From: Cytophagaceae bacterium ABcell3
Lineage (GTDB): Bacteria > Bacteroidota > Bacteroidia > Cytophagales > Cytophagaceae
Length of the DNA stretch: 64,000 nucleotides
Direction: 5' to 3'
NCBI GenBank assembly: GCA_030913385.1
Contig: CP133159.1
Coordinates: 3,928,584-3,992,583, forward strand
Shown here: positions 21,001 to 30,472 of the stretch, in pieces
Numbering within the stretch: the first letter of the stretch is position 1
How the letters are laid out: each line of letters begins with the position of its first letter
The notes under the pieces: model-generated
Told to the model about the DNA's origin: nothing
Database searches by the model: none
Seen by the model: only the letters and a program-made list of their open reading frames with translations
Translations under genes and position numbers: made by a program

Positions 21001-24000
21001 TAGCATAGAAGCCACGGAACCAGAAGTATGTAAAGATACTACACCGGGTCTTATATCTTCCGTTACACCGGCATCAGGAGGTACGGGCTCAGAGATCCTT
21101 TATCAATGGCAAATATCCTTTGATGGCAACAGTTGGGACAACATTGAAGAGGCCACCGAAATAGATTATCTTCCAGAACCTATAGAAAACAATACTTGGT
21201 TTAGAAGAAGGGCAACTAATGGTGATGGTGATTGCGACACTACCTATGCTGGGCCTATAACTTTAGAGGTTTACAGTACGTTAGAGCCAGGAACCATACA
21301 ACCAGGAGATACAACTGTCTGTATGGGCAGTGATGTATGGGTGCGAAACCAAGAGGGCCCTTCTGGAGGCAGCCCAGGATACACCTATATCTGGCAAAGC
21401 GCAGTAGAGCCTTTTACATCCTGGACAGATATCTCTAATTCCGACAACCTAAATTATTTAGCAGAGGACATTCAGGAAACCACCAGGTTTAGGAGAATTG
21501 TTATGAATGAATGCGACTCTGACACAACCAACTTTTATGAAGTTCAGGTACTTCCAAACTTGACTACAGAAGCAACGATTACTCCTGCACCGCCTGAAGT
21601 GTGCAGCACAGACGAAATAACATTTACAGTCTCTACTGAAAATGCTGGACAAGATAGAAGAATTGACTGGTATTACAATGATGAACCATTCTTATTACCT
21701 TCTGGTCAACCTGATAGTGTTTACACCCACCAAGAACTATGGGAAGATCAAGATAAAATAAGTGTTATTGTTTATGCAGACCCTGACAAGCTATGCACCA
21801 CACCTTCTGCAACTGCAGAAGTAGTATTAGATGTACATTATAAAATAGACAACAATGAAATTACAGGGTCAGATCAGATAGCCTGTGAAGAGGCTGACCT
21901 TGAAACGATAACAGGTACAGATGCATCCGGCTCCTTGGCATCACCAGGTTATGTGTGGCAAATATCGCACGAAGAAGGTATATGGGAAGATATTCCAGGT
22001 GCTAATGAAAGAGATTATCTGCCAGAAATTTCTACAGGGGATGTCTTATATCGTCGTATAGCCATATCAGAAGGAGCCTGTGATAACGATACGGCCACGG
22101 CACCTGTAAGAGTAAGGCTTGATGGCGAGTTTAACCCTGGAACACTTACTGCTGACCCAGATAATATTTGTGAAGGCACCTTCCCTACCTTTACAGTAAC
22201 ACCGCCTGAAGGAGGGCTTGAACCTTATACCTATCAGTGGGAAAGATCTTCTGACAATAATGTCTGGTCATCTATATCAGGTGCCACTGAAAGTGAATAT
22301 GATTCTCCAGGACTTACTTCTTCCACCTATTTTAGAAGGAGGGTCACTTCAGGAACCGGTGTTTGCGAGTATGTTACCCCAACGGTGTTTATAAGAGTTG
22401 ACCCTATTGTCATCTCCTCAAGCAATACCATCTCTGGAGACCAAAACTTATGTTATGGAACCGAAGCCAGTCAGATTGCAGGCTCTACTCCTTCCGGTGG
22501 ACTTGAACCTGTGACCTATCAATGGATTTCAGCACCAGAAGGCTCTGACAATTGGACAGAGGTACCTAACTCTGACAGTCAACACTTAAACCCTGGTGTT
22601 TTACCTGAAACTACCCGGTTCAGAAGGATTGTAACTTCCACCGGCGCATGTGGATCTGATACTTCAGCAGGGATAGTTAGAGTCTTTGTAGACCCTGCGC
22701 TCTCTCCTGGAACTATTGAACAGGTAGACGATATATGCCGTGGAACAGCCATTGAACTGGAAGCTACTCCTGCGTCAGGAGGCACGGAGCCATATACCTA
22801 TCAATGGCAAAGATCCTTTAATGGTAATTCTTGGAGTAACCTTAGCGATGAAACGAATCAAAATTTATCTTCAACTGTATTTAATAACTCTTCTTACTTT
22901 AGGAGAATAGTATATTCCTCAGTATGCCAAGACACCACAGAAGCTTTAGCCGTCACAGTAAACACTCCAATAAGTTCGGGATCAAACACATTACTGGACA
23001 GTCAAGAACTATGCTTAGGCGAAGAAGCTGCTGAAATTATTGGAAGTACACCATCCGGAGGGGTATCACCAGTTTCGTATCAGTGGATCATGTCTAACGA
23101 CAGTATAAACTGGGCTTCTTTACAAGACTCAACACGAAAGGATTTACTACCTGGTACATTAGATGAAACAACTTGGTTTAGTAGGGTTGTTACCTCATCA
23201 GGCGCATGCGCTAATGACACTTCAGCCTATCCGGTAAAAATATTCATAGACCCTACGCTCACTGCCGGTTCTATAGAAAGCCATGACGATATTTGCCTTG
23301 AAGAAGAAGTTGTTTTGAACGCTTCCGCTGCCCAAGGGGGAACTACACCTTACTCTTACCAGTGGCAACACGCTACCGACAATACCTCATGGACGAATAT
23401 TGAAGGAGAAACAAATGAGCAACTTACTCCTTATGCTCCAGATGCCTCTGGATGGTACAGAAGAATTGTACAATCAAGGGTTTGCTCAGACACTACTGAT
23501 GGAATATTTGTCCAAGTGGATGTCCCTGTAGACCCATCTACCAATACAATTGGCCCTGAGGAACTTCAAGAGCTGTGCTTTGGATCGGAGGCAAACGAGA
23601 TCATAGGTAGTACTCCTACCGGTGGTTTGTCACCAGTTTCTTATCAATGGGTAGCCTCTACAGATAGCCTTAACTGGAATATTCTGCAAGACTCTACCCG
23701 AAGAGATTTATGGCCTGGCATACCTGAACAAACCACTTGGTTCAGAAGAACTATTACATCAACAGGAGCTTGCGCTAATGACACTTCTACTTCTACCGTT
23801 AAAATATTTATTGACCCGTCACTCAATGCTGGGGCCATAGAAGACCATGATGACATTTGTTTAGGAGAAGAAATTGCTTTAAATGCTTCCGCTGCCCAAG
23901 GAGGTACTACTCCATATTCTTACCAATGGCAACATGCGTCTGACAGTGTCTCATGGGCCAATATTGAAGGGGAAACAAATGAGCAGCTTACCCCTTATGC

Positions 24001-25558
24001 CCCTGAAGCTTCTGGTTGGTATAGACGTATCGTCGACTCTAGGGTATGTACAGATACTACAGAGGCAACATACGTGCAGGTAGACACCCCTATTGACCCT
24101 TCTACAAACTCTATTGGCTCAGGTAGCCGTATATGTTTGGGCTCTACAGCACCAGAAATTATAGGTACTGAACCTGCCGGAGGTTTTACAGAGGTAACTT
24201 ATCAATGGCTATCTTCTCCTGACGAAACAAACTGGGAAGTAATAGAAGACGCCACAGACAAAGATTATGCTCCAGGCGCCATAGAAAACACCACATGGTA
24301 CAGGAGAATTGTGACCTCCACAGGAGCATGTAGCCAAGACTCTTCCCAAGCATCAGCGCGTGTGTTTGTAGATACTCCTGTAGAACCAGGTTCTATTAGT
24401 GAAGATCAGCAAATTTGTGATAAGGACACCATATTTATAGAAAGCAGAGAACCTGCAAGTGGAGGAACTTCATTAAACTACAGGTGGCAGTACACAACCA
24501 TATTTGCTATGGATGATGATGATGTTTCAGCTACTTTTTGGATGAACATTCCTGAAGCCAATAATGAAACATTAGAAATTCATGTAGATAGTCTCATTAC
24601 AGCCGGACAATATTACTTCAGGAGAATAGCCTACTCTAAAGTGTGCTATGCCATTTCAGACACTACAGGCATTTACCCATGCCTTACACCAGGCCTCACC
24701 AATATCTACGACACTATTTGTGCCATGCAATCAGTAGAAGACTCAATTGTTTTGTATACAGACTTTTCTAGAAATGGTGGCGGACTTGTGATACAAGGCG
24801 AAATTGCGGTAGAACCTAGCAACGGAACATTAGCCATAGATAGTATTACAAACTTCTACACCTATACTCCTGACCCAGGATTTGTAGGTATAGACACAGC
24901 CGGTGTAACCATATGTGATACGTCACAGTTCAACCAATGTGATATCAAGTACATATACATTACAGTGCTTGACACCAACAGGGCGCCAATAGTACAAAAC
25001 CAATACTTATCTGTTTTCAGAAACAAAACACTTGAAGGAAATGTACTTGACAACAACTCAGACCCTGACAATGATACATTGTTTGTAGACCGAGAGGTTG
25101 TCCAAATGCCTGCTAATGGTACTTTTTCAATAGATACTGCAGGTAACTTCTATTATGACCCCTACTATGATTACATAGGAAGCGACAGTGTGGTCGTATC
25201 GGTTTGCGACTATAGCAGCATTCGAAGGTGTAACCAATCCATCTGTAAAAACGATACTATATTTATTGAGGTAAACCCTAACACTGTTTTTGTCCCTGAT
25301 GGATTTTCACCAAACAATGATGGTATCCACGATGCATTCGTAATCAGAACTGATGTCCCTTCCAAAATATCTATCACTATTTTCAATAGATGGGGCGACA
25401 TCGTCTATGAAAACAATGACTATAAAAATGACTGGCAAGGCGAAGCCAACCGAGGCGTAGTCATTGGGAAAGGGCTTCCGGACGGAACCTATTATTTACG
25501 CTACGACATCAATGATGGCGAACATAAAGGCTTTAAATACATCACCATTAACAGATAA
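18002..25558 (+). CDS. Giant repetitive surface protein with T9SS type B sorting domain
   Basis: A 2518-residue secreted protein. Signal peptide about 1-21; a Gly/Ser/Thr/Asn-rich beta-helix-like region to about 340; five modules of about 90 residues, each with C-S-N near the start and a GVTYTA-like motif; fourteen modules of about 90 residues with PSGG/PASGG, YQWQ and WFRRIV motifs; two cadherin-like modules near 2240-2410; and a C-terminal type B domain (FSPNNDGIHDAF, IFNRWGDIVYE, GLPDGTYYLRY). From module 7 the array has a two-module period of about 187 residues. The following PorP/SprF and OmpA genes are the usual partners of type B substrates. It is likely an adhesin or gliding-related surface filament; ligand unknown. 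Confidence 0.9.
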   Translation: MQLTRLLFIFLALVVTTKAHSQCDSCTPGNTYSNNATITATANDQEICITGGSSFTFSSSFSNVTVKVCAPNVTFTSVNITSGGTDNTIETWGENTRITGVTVGADTFSFITNATGATVGSINLNQMARFQAREHATLELENNITPGQPVFFVADQHSVINTRSITSNQGGSIFVAGGAEFNSSGSVILQTDGRLFNTGAVTVAGDMTVQGGSNAMNNYCGTATIDIGGTFIVNDGSISNSGIITTQDLRINSDAGPIFPHAGSVIEVTNSMVANNTDNIFRGDSILPGECATLSIQDYGAWNSVLTNSDQLYYCGPTPPSNRAGSATLSCDCSSSVEECRITCTKPEAGDDAITCTPDGEINLNEATGHQRWFTHPSNPSTATIGNYSGEVSGMDVPGLYQFILRDTLGSENETCLDTVAITVNGLPADDLSVSGRTFCSTEENTRITIENAEPDVTYSAYYNDLLLGSNINIVSSPTTIDITFPTENLDLGTNEIEIRADIDGCSTVILANTAEAVKVPNPDSEVSFSGGVFCSNEEQAIVTIDNAEPNVLYTAYRGSTSLGSGSRETEGELIIEIPISLLNEGDNNITMTAEIDGCSTVGLSDNTVIHKVPNPSASLTIDGNTVCSNNPNTTIVVRSAAPGVTYTAFLDDVEIGSSTNENTSTTNLPITIPTSALVNGSNLISVEADIDGCETVLMENLAEVNLVPQPDMTLEVEGDLVCSNQPEATVIILNSNPGVTYTAVIDGSPAGTATNTEASATDLPIAIPMSRLTTGTNTVSFRASISGCSTVDLDNTAEVIRVPNPSVSLSVNGNILCSSDGNTTYITIVNAAPGVTYSALLDGTVIGSSTNTEASATNLQVSLSTDDLENGENTLTVQADITGCATRTLEDEPVVTLDPELDPGSIEAYNNTICRGTSPQLLNNELPSGGLDPLTYTWQYSFDETDWVNISGSNTPGPMSSAPSVSEEEIFYRRKVTSRVCSAATDAYLVETTGQMDGGSIEATEPEVCKDTTPGLISSVTPASGGTGSEILYQWQISFDGNSWDNIEEATEIDYLPEPIENNTWFRRRATNGDGDCDTTYAGPITLEVYSTLEPGTIQPGDTTVCMGSDVWVRNQEGPSGGSPGYTYIWQSAVEPFTSWTDISNSDNLNYLAEDIQETTRFRRIVMNECDSDTTNFYEVQVLPNLTTEATITPAPPEVCSTDEITFTVSTENAGQDRRIDWYYNDEPFLLPSGQPDSVYTHQELWEDQDKISVIVYADPDKLCTTPSATAEVVLDVHYKIDNNEITGSDQIACEEADLETITGTDASGSLASPGYVWQISHEEGIWEDIPGANERDYLPEISTGDVLYRRIAISEGACDNDTATAPVRVRLDGEFNPGTLTADPDNICEGTFPTFTVTPPEGGLEPYTYQWERSSDNNVWSSISGATESEYDSPGLTSSTYFRRRVTSGTGVCEYVTPTVFIRVDPIVISSSNTISGDQNLCYGTEASQIAGSTPSGGLEPVTYQWISAPEGSDNWTEVPNSDSQHLNPGVLPETTRFRRIVTSTGACGSDTSAGIVRVFVDPALSPGTIEQVDDICRGTAIELEATPASGGTEPYTYQWQRSFNGNSWSNLSDETNQNLSSTVFNNSSYFRRIVYSSVCQDTTEALAVTVNTPISSGSNTLLDSQELCLGEEAAEIIGSTPSGGVSPVSYQWIMSNDSINWASLQDSTRKDLLPGTLDETTWFSRVVTSSGACANDTSAYPVKIFIDPTLTAGSIESHDDICLEEEVVLNASAAQGGTTPYSYQWQHATDNTSWTNIEGETNEQLTPYAPDASGWYRRIVQSRVCSDTTDGIFVQVDVPVDPSTNTIGPEELQELCFGSEANEIIGSTPTGGLSPVSYQWVASTDSLNWNILQDSTRRDLWPGIPEQTTWFRRTITSTGACANDTSTSTVKIFIDPSLNAGAIEDHDDICLGEEIALNASAAQGGTTPYSYQWQHASDSVSWANIEGETNEQLTPYAPEASGWYRRIVDSRVCTDTTEATYVQVDTPIDPSTNSIGSGSRICLGSTAPEIIGTEPAGGFTEVTYQWLSSPDETNWEVIEDATDKDYAPGAIENTTWYRRIVTSTGACSQDSSQASARVFVDTPVEPGSISEDQQICDKDTIFIESREPASGGTSLNYRWQYTTIFAMDDDDVSATFWMNIPEANNETLEIHVDSLITAGQYYFRRIAYSKVCYAISDTTGIYPCLTPGLTNIYDTICAMQSVEDSIVLYTDFSRNGGGLVIQGEIAVEPSNGTLAIDSITNFYTYTPDPGFVGIDTAGVTICDTSQFNQCDIKYIYITVLDTNRAPIVQNQYLSVFRNKTLEGNVLDNNSDPDNDTLFVDREVVQMPANGTFSIDTAGNFYYDPYYDYIGSDSVVVSVCDYSSIRRCNQSICKNDTIFIEVNPNTVFVPDGFSPNNDGIHDAFVIRTDVPSKISITIFNRWGDIVYENNDYKNDWQGEANRGVVIGKGLPDGTYYLRYDINDGEHKGFKYITINR

Positions 25559-25585
25559 TCCTGACAGGGCGCAAAAAATAAGAAG

Positions 25586-26506
25586 ATGAAAAAACTTATA
25601 TTTTTACTACTCGTTTTAGTCCTTTTTCCGGCTTTAGCCAAAGCTCAGCAGGATGCTTTGTTCTCTCAGTACATGTTCAACATGCTACTGGTAAACCCAG
25701 CTTATGCAGGTAGCAGGGAAGTGGTTTCTCTCAATGCCTTAGGAAGAAAACAGTGGATTGGCATACCTGGAGCTCCTGAAACAGCTACTTTTAGTGCGGA
25801 CATGCCTTTCAGAAATGAAACTATGGGTGCAGGCATCACTTTGTTCAATGACAGAATTGGTGTATTCAGCAATACCGGCATGTATGCTAGTTATGCTTAT
25901 AGGCTCCAATTAACCAAATCTACCTTATTATCAGCAGGGGTATCGGCAGGGTTTACAAACTTTCAGGCAAACTTTACAAGTGTACAATTAGATGAATTTG
26001 GGAACAGTGGCGACTTAGCTTTCTCTCAAGACTTAAGCAGGTTTTTACCTAATGTTGGCATTGGCTTATTTTTAAATAGCGACAAGTATTACATTGGGTT
26101 TTCCATACCACAAATGCTAACCAATAGATTAGACTTAGATAGAAGCTATTCTGCCCGACAATATAGACATATATTCTTAATGGGTGGATATGTATTCACA
26201 TTGAACCAGCACTTAAAACTTAAACCATCAACATTGATCAAACAAGTGCACGGTGCGCCTATTCAAGTAGACCTAAATGCAAACCTTTGGTTATACGACA
26301 GATATTCGGTAGGTATATCCTACAGGAGCTTAACTGCCCCTGTATTGATACTGGAAATGCAGTTATTAGACCAATTCAGACTAGGGTATGCTTTTGATTA
26401 TACACACTCTCAGTTGAGATATTACAACAATGGCACCCATGAAATAATGTTACGCTATGAATTCGGTTATGATAAGCGTAAAATGGTTTCCCCAAGACAT
26501 TTTTAA
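25586..26506 (+). CDS. PorP/SprF family type IX secretion outer-membrane protein
   Basis: A 306-residue barrel with signal peptide (to about AKAQQ). DALFSQYMFNMLLVNPAYAGSR is the hallmark N-terminus of the PorP/SprF family, and the rest consists of alternating beta strands ending in a Tyr/Phe-rich region. Family members help secrete or anchor type B T9SS cargo. It lies 27 nt after the giant type B protein and 18 nt before the OmpA gene, so the three probably form one operon in which this protein serves that cargo. Cargo specificity is inferred from position. Confidence 0.93.
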   Translation: MKKLIFLLLVLVLFPALAKAQQDALFSQYMFNMLLVNPAYAGSREVVSLNALGRKQWIGIPGAPETATFSADMPFRNETMGAGITLFNDRIGVFSNTGMYASYAYRLQLTKSTLLSAGVSAGFTNFQANFTSVQLDEFGNSGDLAFSQDLSRFLPNVGIGLFLNSDKYYIGFSIPQMLTNRLDLDRSYSARQYRHIFLMGGYVFTLNQHLKLKPSTLIKQVHGAPIQVDLNANLWLYDRYSVGISYRSLTAPVLILEMQLLDQFRLGYAFDYTHSQLRYYNNGTHEIMLRYEFGYDKRKMVSPRHF

Positions 26507-26524
26507 TGCAGGAATTAAAAAGCT

Positions 26525-29500
26525 ATGAATAGTACATATAAATATATACTGGTTCTTCTGATACTTATCTCGTTTCAGGCTGTTGGGCAGAGAAATCCTT
26601 TCAGGCTAGCAGACAGTCATTATAAAAATATGAGATTTGCCAGTGCCATAGAACAGTATGAACTATCGCTTCAGTATCAAAAAGAGGCTCCACCGGAAGT
26701 ATACAAAAATCTTGCAAACTCATATTTCCGTGTGGGCGATATGACCAATGCCAAACGTGTATACAAAATATATTTTAGCGACACTACCGGAATAGCAGAC
26801 AAAGACCATGCTTCTATACTTGAATTTGCCCAAACCCTGGCCCAAACTGGAAACTATGAAAAAGCCGCTGAATATTATAAGGTTTATGCTGACTTGAAAG
26901 GACATAAAGATCCCAGAGGAAAGAAGTTTAAAACTACATACTTAGACAATATCAGCAACTTATATAAAGACTCGACATTATATACAGTCTCAAGTGTCAA
27001 TTTTAACTCTCCCCAGTCCGACTTTAGTCCAGTTTTTTACCAAAACGGTATTGTATTCTGCTCATCAAGGAAAAGAGAAGAGGGTATCAGAAGGGTATTT
27101 GGACAAGATAACACCGCGTTTTTAAACCTTTACTATCTAGACACAACTTATGTAGAAAAACAGACAGACTACGTTACTGACAAATCAAAGGAAGGGAAAG
27201 ACTCTGACAAATATTCTTTTGTAAAATATAATGAAGAACTCCACTCCGACGAGACAAGAATAACCAGCAACGACTCCTACACTGTAGGGTATCATGGCCA
27301 CATTTTCCAAAAGTATACCAACCCTCATAAAAAATTTGAGGCTGTGCCTTTTAGCAGGGCCATCAACAGCAAATTCCATGACGGCCCGGCCACTTTTAAC
27401 CCAGACCAAAATATAATCCTATTCACAAGAAACAACTTATCCAGAGGTAGAGCCAGAAGAGGCAAAGATGGTGTAAATAGGCTTAAAATATACATGGCTA
27501 CAAAAAAAGATGAGGAAGACTGGAAAAACATCCAAGAACTCCCATTCAATGGAGACGATTTTTCTACTGCTCATCCTGCTTTTGCCCCTGATGGAGAAAC
27601 AGTATACTTTGCATCCGACAGACCAGGAGGTTATGGAGGCTCTGACCTTTATAAAGTAACCTTTAAAGACGGAAAATGGTCTGAACCAGAAAACCTTGGT
27701 GAAGAAATTAACACCAAAGGCAATGAGTTTTTCCCCTTTGTAGACGAACTAGGCGTACTTTACTTTTCCTCCGATGGTCATCCTGGTTTGGGAGGATTAG
27801 ACCTCTTTAAGTATGAAGATGGAGAGCTTACACACCTTAACTATCCTATTAGTTCAAAAAGAGACGACTTTGGCGTACTCGTATGGGACAATGGCAGAAA
27901 AGGTTTCTTAAGTTCAAACCGAAATACAGGAGGACACGGAGATGACATCTATATGTTTACTGCACAGAGAATGCTGCAATTGGCAGGAAAAGTTTTTGAC
28001 AAACATACAGGAAAGATACTCCCTGAATCAAATGTAATTCTAAAAGACTCAACTGGCCAAGTGATAGCACAAACGTTATCTGATTCTACAGGTAGTTTTT
28101 TATTAGAAGTTGACTACGATCGTGCCTATGCACTTACTGGACTTAAAAAGGCTTATAGAGATACTACCAAAAAATTTACCACCTTCTTGGTCAAAGAGAA
28201 AAAAATCCAAAAAGACCTTCACCTATGGAGCATGATAGACCTGGCACTAAAGGGATTGGTAACGGATAAAGAGACCGAAGAACCACTGGACAGTGTACAT
28301 GTAAAAATTAATGATACAAAAACGGGCAAAAGTATATTTGAAACCCTTACGTTAGAAGATGGCTCTTTTAAGAAAGTACTAAAAGACCTACTCCTCAATG
28401 ATAGCATAGACTTTCAGATTAAGCTTGAACGCGACAACTATTTGTCCAAAACTGTACCATTTACAACATTGGTCAAAGACACCTCTGAACAGCTAACGCT
28501 GGCTATGGACAAAATACAGATAGGTACAGACATAGGAAAGCTTCTGGACCTAAAACCTATATATTTTGACCTTGGCAAATGGGACATACGACCAGATGCA
28601 GCAGAGGAACTAGACAAAGTAGTTGAATTGATGCTGGAAAACCATAACCTGGTGATTGAACTTGGAGCACATACCGACTGTCGCGCCAGCAAATCTTATA
28701 ACCAAACACTCTCAGATAAGCGGGCCAAAGCATCTGCCGAATATGTTCGTTCCAGAGGTATTGAACCGGAAAGGATTTATGGACAAGGTTACGGTGAAAG
28801 TAAGCTTATAAACCATTGTGAATGTGAAGGAGACTATGTCGTGCCTTGTTCAGAGGAAGAACATGCGCTCAACAGAAGGACCGAGTTTCTTGTAGTCAGC
28901 AATGAGGAAGATAAAAGCAAGCCTAAAAAAGTAACGCCAGCAAACAAAGACGCTATTTTCAAGGAGGTTAATATGCCTACAGAAAGCAACACCGAAGACC
29001 AGGAGGAGCATAAGGAGCCTTCATCTGAAGAAATAGAAGATACAGAAGAAAGGGTGCGCCCAGCAGAAGAAGCTGACATTGAAAACTCAGAAGAGGCCAA
29101 GCCACATGATTCACCAGAAGGTAGTTATGAGAATTTAAATTTAGAGGAAGAAGATCATTGGGATGGTAACGCACCTGGGTCTAATGAAAACGACCAAACA
29201 AAAGAAGAGGGAGACACGTCTGAGACTGAAATGAAACAGGAAAATGTTCATAGTCCAGACGATCAACAACCAACAATGAAAGTGGTGGAAGAAGCACCAG
29301 CCATAGACACAAGCGAAGCTGGAGGTGACACTGGCATAGAAGATGAAACTCCGGTTAAAGAAACTCAAGAAGATAATGTAATTTTAGAAGACAAAAACGA
29401 GGCAAACCCTAACACTTCCCAAGAAGGTCAAGCAGAACCTATGGAAGAAGAAAGTGAGTCAAAAACGCTAGATGAGATCCCTGCCAAAGAAAAAGATATT

Positions 29501-29590
29501 GCCAAAGAGTTATTGAAAAGTGGGGTAAGTATAGACATCATTATGAAATCCACCGGGCTAAGCAGAGAGGAAGTTGAAAGTTTAAAATAA
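26525..29590 (+). CDS. OmpA-family protein with TPR and PD40 repeats and an acidic C-terminal tail
   Basis: A 1021-residue envelope protein. Signal peptide about 1-21; TPR-like helices about 30-135; PD40/TolB-type propeller about 160-480 (FAPDGETVYFASDRPGGYGGSDLY is one blade); two carboxypeptidase-regulatory-like domains about 485-670; OmpA peptidoglycan-binding domain about 679-795 with IYFDLGKWDIRPDA and LGAHTDCRA. This architecture matches PorE-like proteins that tie T9SS components to peptidoglycan. Unusually, about 220 residues follow the OmpA domain, first Glu/Asp/Ser/Pro-rich, then ending in IAKELLKSGVSIDII and TGLSREEVESLK. That last helix pair resembles a motif seen at the ends of some nuclease/transposase-family proteins. 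Confidence 0.88.
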   Translation: MNSTYKYILVLLILISFQAVGQRNPFRLADSHYKNMRFASAIEQYELSLQYQKEAPPEVYKNLANSYFRVGDMTNAKRVYKIYFSDTTGIADKDHASILEFAQTLAQTGNYEKAAEYYKVYADLKGHKDPRGKKFKTTYLDNISNLYKDSTLYTVSSVNFNSPQSDFSPVFYQNGIVFCSSRKREEGIRRVFGQDNTAFLNLYYLDTTYVEKQTDYVTDKSKEGKDSDKYSFVKYNEELHSDETRITSNDSYTVGYHGHIFQKYTNPHKKFEAVPFSRAINSKFHDGPATFNPDQNIILFTRNNLSRGRARRGKDGVNRLKIYMATKKDEEDWKNIQELPFNGDDFSTAHPAFAPDGETVYFASDRPGGYGGSDLYKVTFKDGKWSEPENLGEEINTKGNEFFPFVDELGVLYFSSDGHPGLGGLDLFKYEDGELTHLNYPISSKRDDFGVLVWDNGRKGFLSSNRNTGGHGDDIYMFTAQRMLQLAGKVFDKHTGKILPESNVILKDSTGQVIAQTLSDSTGSFLLEVDYDRAYALTGLKKAYRDTTKKFTTFLVKEKKIQKDLHLWSMIDLALKGLVTDKETEEPLDSVHVKINDTKTGKSIFETLTLEDGSFKKVLKDLLLNDSIDFQIKLERDNYLSKTVPFTTLVKDTSEQLTLAMDKIQIGTDIGKLLDLKPIYFDLGKWDIRPDAAEELDKVVELMLENHNLVIELGAHTDCRASKSYNQTLSDKRAKASAEYVRSRGIEPERIYGQGYGESKLINHCECEGDYVVPCSEEEHALNRRTEFLVVSNEEDKSKPKKVTPANKDAIFKEVNMPTESNTEDQEEHKEPSSEEIEDTEERVRPAEEADIENSEEAKPHDSPEGSYENLNLEEEDHWDGNAPGSNENDQTKEEGDTSETEMKQENVHSPDDQQPTMKVVEEAPAIDTSEAGGDTGIEDETPVKETQEDNVILEDKNEANPNTSQEGQAEPMEEESESKTLDEIPAKEKDIAKELLKSGVSIDIIMKSTGLSREEVESLK

Positions 29591-29605
29591 AAAACGCGCC
29601 TAAAA

Positions 29606-29640
29606 ATAAAAGCCCTTCATTTTTTGAAGGGCTTTTATTT
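29606..29640. terminator. Bidirectional terminator
   Basis: Perfect stem ATAAAAGCCCTTCA / TGAAGGGCTTTTAT with AT-rich flanks, between convergent genes ending at 29590 and 29707. Confidence 0.9.
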
Positions 29641-29706
29641 TTAATATGCTTTTTACATTTTTCTTTAGAGCCAACCTTATACGGGTCTACATTTAAAGGT
29701 TAGCCC

Positions 29707-30390
29707 CTATAGAAAAAAGACTAGTCCAAAATTCAACCGTAAATTTAAATCGAAGTTATAATAAAAATCTCTCCTAGTTTCTTCAATATTATCACCACTA
29801 AATGTTGATCTTTCATAATGGCTGGAAAGCCCCCCAAATAGCACTTCCAAAGCAATTTTATCATGGATAAAGAAGTTAACACCCGGTACGATAAAAGCTC
29901 CTATACTATTGGCAACAGCTCTATGTGAAGACTGCTCTACTAAAGTATTATCTATAAATGTTTCACTTCCACCAATTCTTCTAGCATGCCTAAAATTTAC
30001 ACTTCCCTGTCCAAACAGATAAACCCGTGAATCAAAAAGCTGTTTATAAACCCTTACGAACGGCGAGGTGAGGAAAGAGTGACTGGTGGATTTATATATG
30101 TTATCTTCAAAGTCCTCCGCCCCTGCCCATCTTATACTATATTCTGAAGTTCTTCTTTCATAAGAATATCCCTGAGATAGCCCTATGGCAATATTATTGG
30201 TAACAAAATATCCCCCACGCACATCTAAGTCCGCATCAAAAGACGAGCCAGTCCTGCCCGTTTCGACTCTTGAATTGTGACCATCTATATGCACAGAGCC
30301 ACCGAGCATCCATTGTCCTTGGCTGATCTGCGAAAATGATTCTAAAGAAACTAGAAAAATAGCTGCGAGTAATAAGAAAAAGTTTTTCAT
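29707..30390 (-). CDS. Outer-membrane beta-barrel protein (tandem paralogue 1)
   Basis: A 227-residue protein with signal peptide (VSLESFSQ end) and a porin-like small barrel: GQWMLGGSVHIDG, FVTNNIAIGLSQGYSYER, SPFVRVYKQLFDSRVYLFGQGS, FIVPGVNFFIHDKIALEVLFGG and a terminal strand LNFGLVFFL ending in Phe-Leu. It is a close paralogue of the next gene upstream (30473-31126), sharing an almost identical signal peptide and barrel frame. Function unknown; such barrels may be structural or ligand-binding. The two are spaced 82 nt apart and probably co-transcribed. Confidence 0.85.
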   Translation of the reverse strand: MKNFFLLLAAIFLVSLESFSQISQGQWMLGGSVHIDGHNSRVETGRTGSSFDADLDVRGGYFVTNNIAIGLSQGYSYERRTSEYSIRWAGAEDFEDNIYKSTSHSFLTSPFVRVYKQLFDSRVYLFGQGSVNFRHARRIGGSETFIDNTLVEQSSHRAVANSIGAFIVPGVNFFIHDKIALEVLFGGLSSHYERSTFSGDNIEETRRDFYYNFDLNLRLNFGLVFFL

Positions 30391-30472
30391 GGTTTTGTTT
30401 TTAGTTTTATCCCGTCAATAACACACTACAGTAGCATAATCCACTTGTAGAGGTATACCGCAGTTCTAAATG

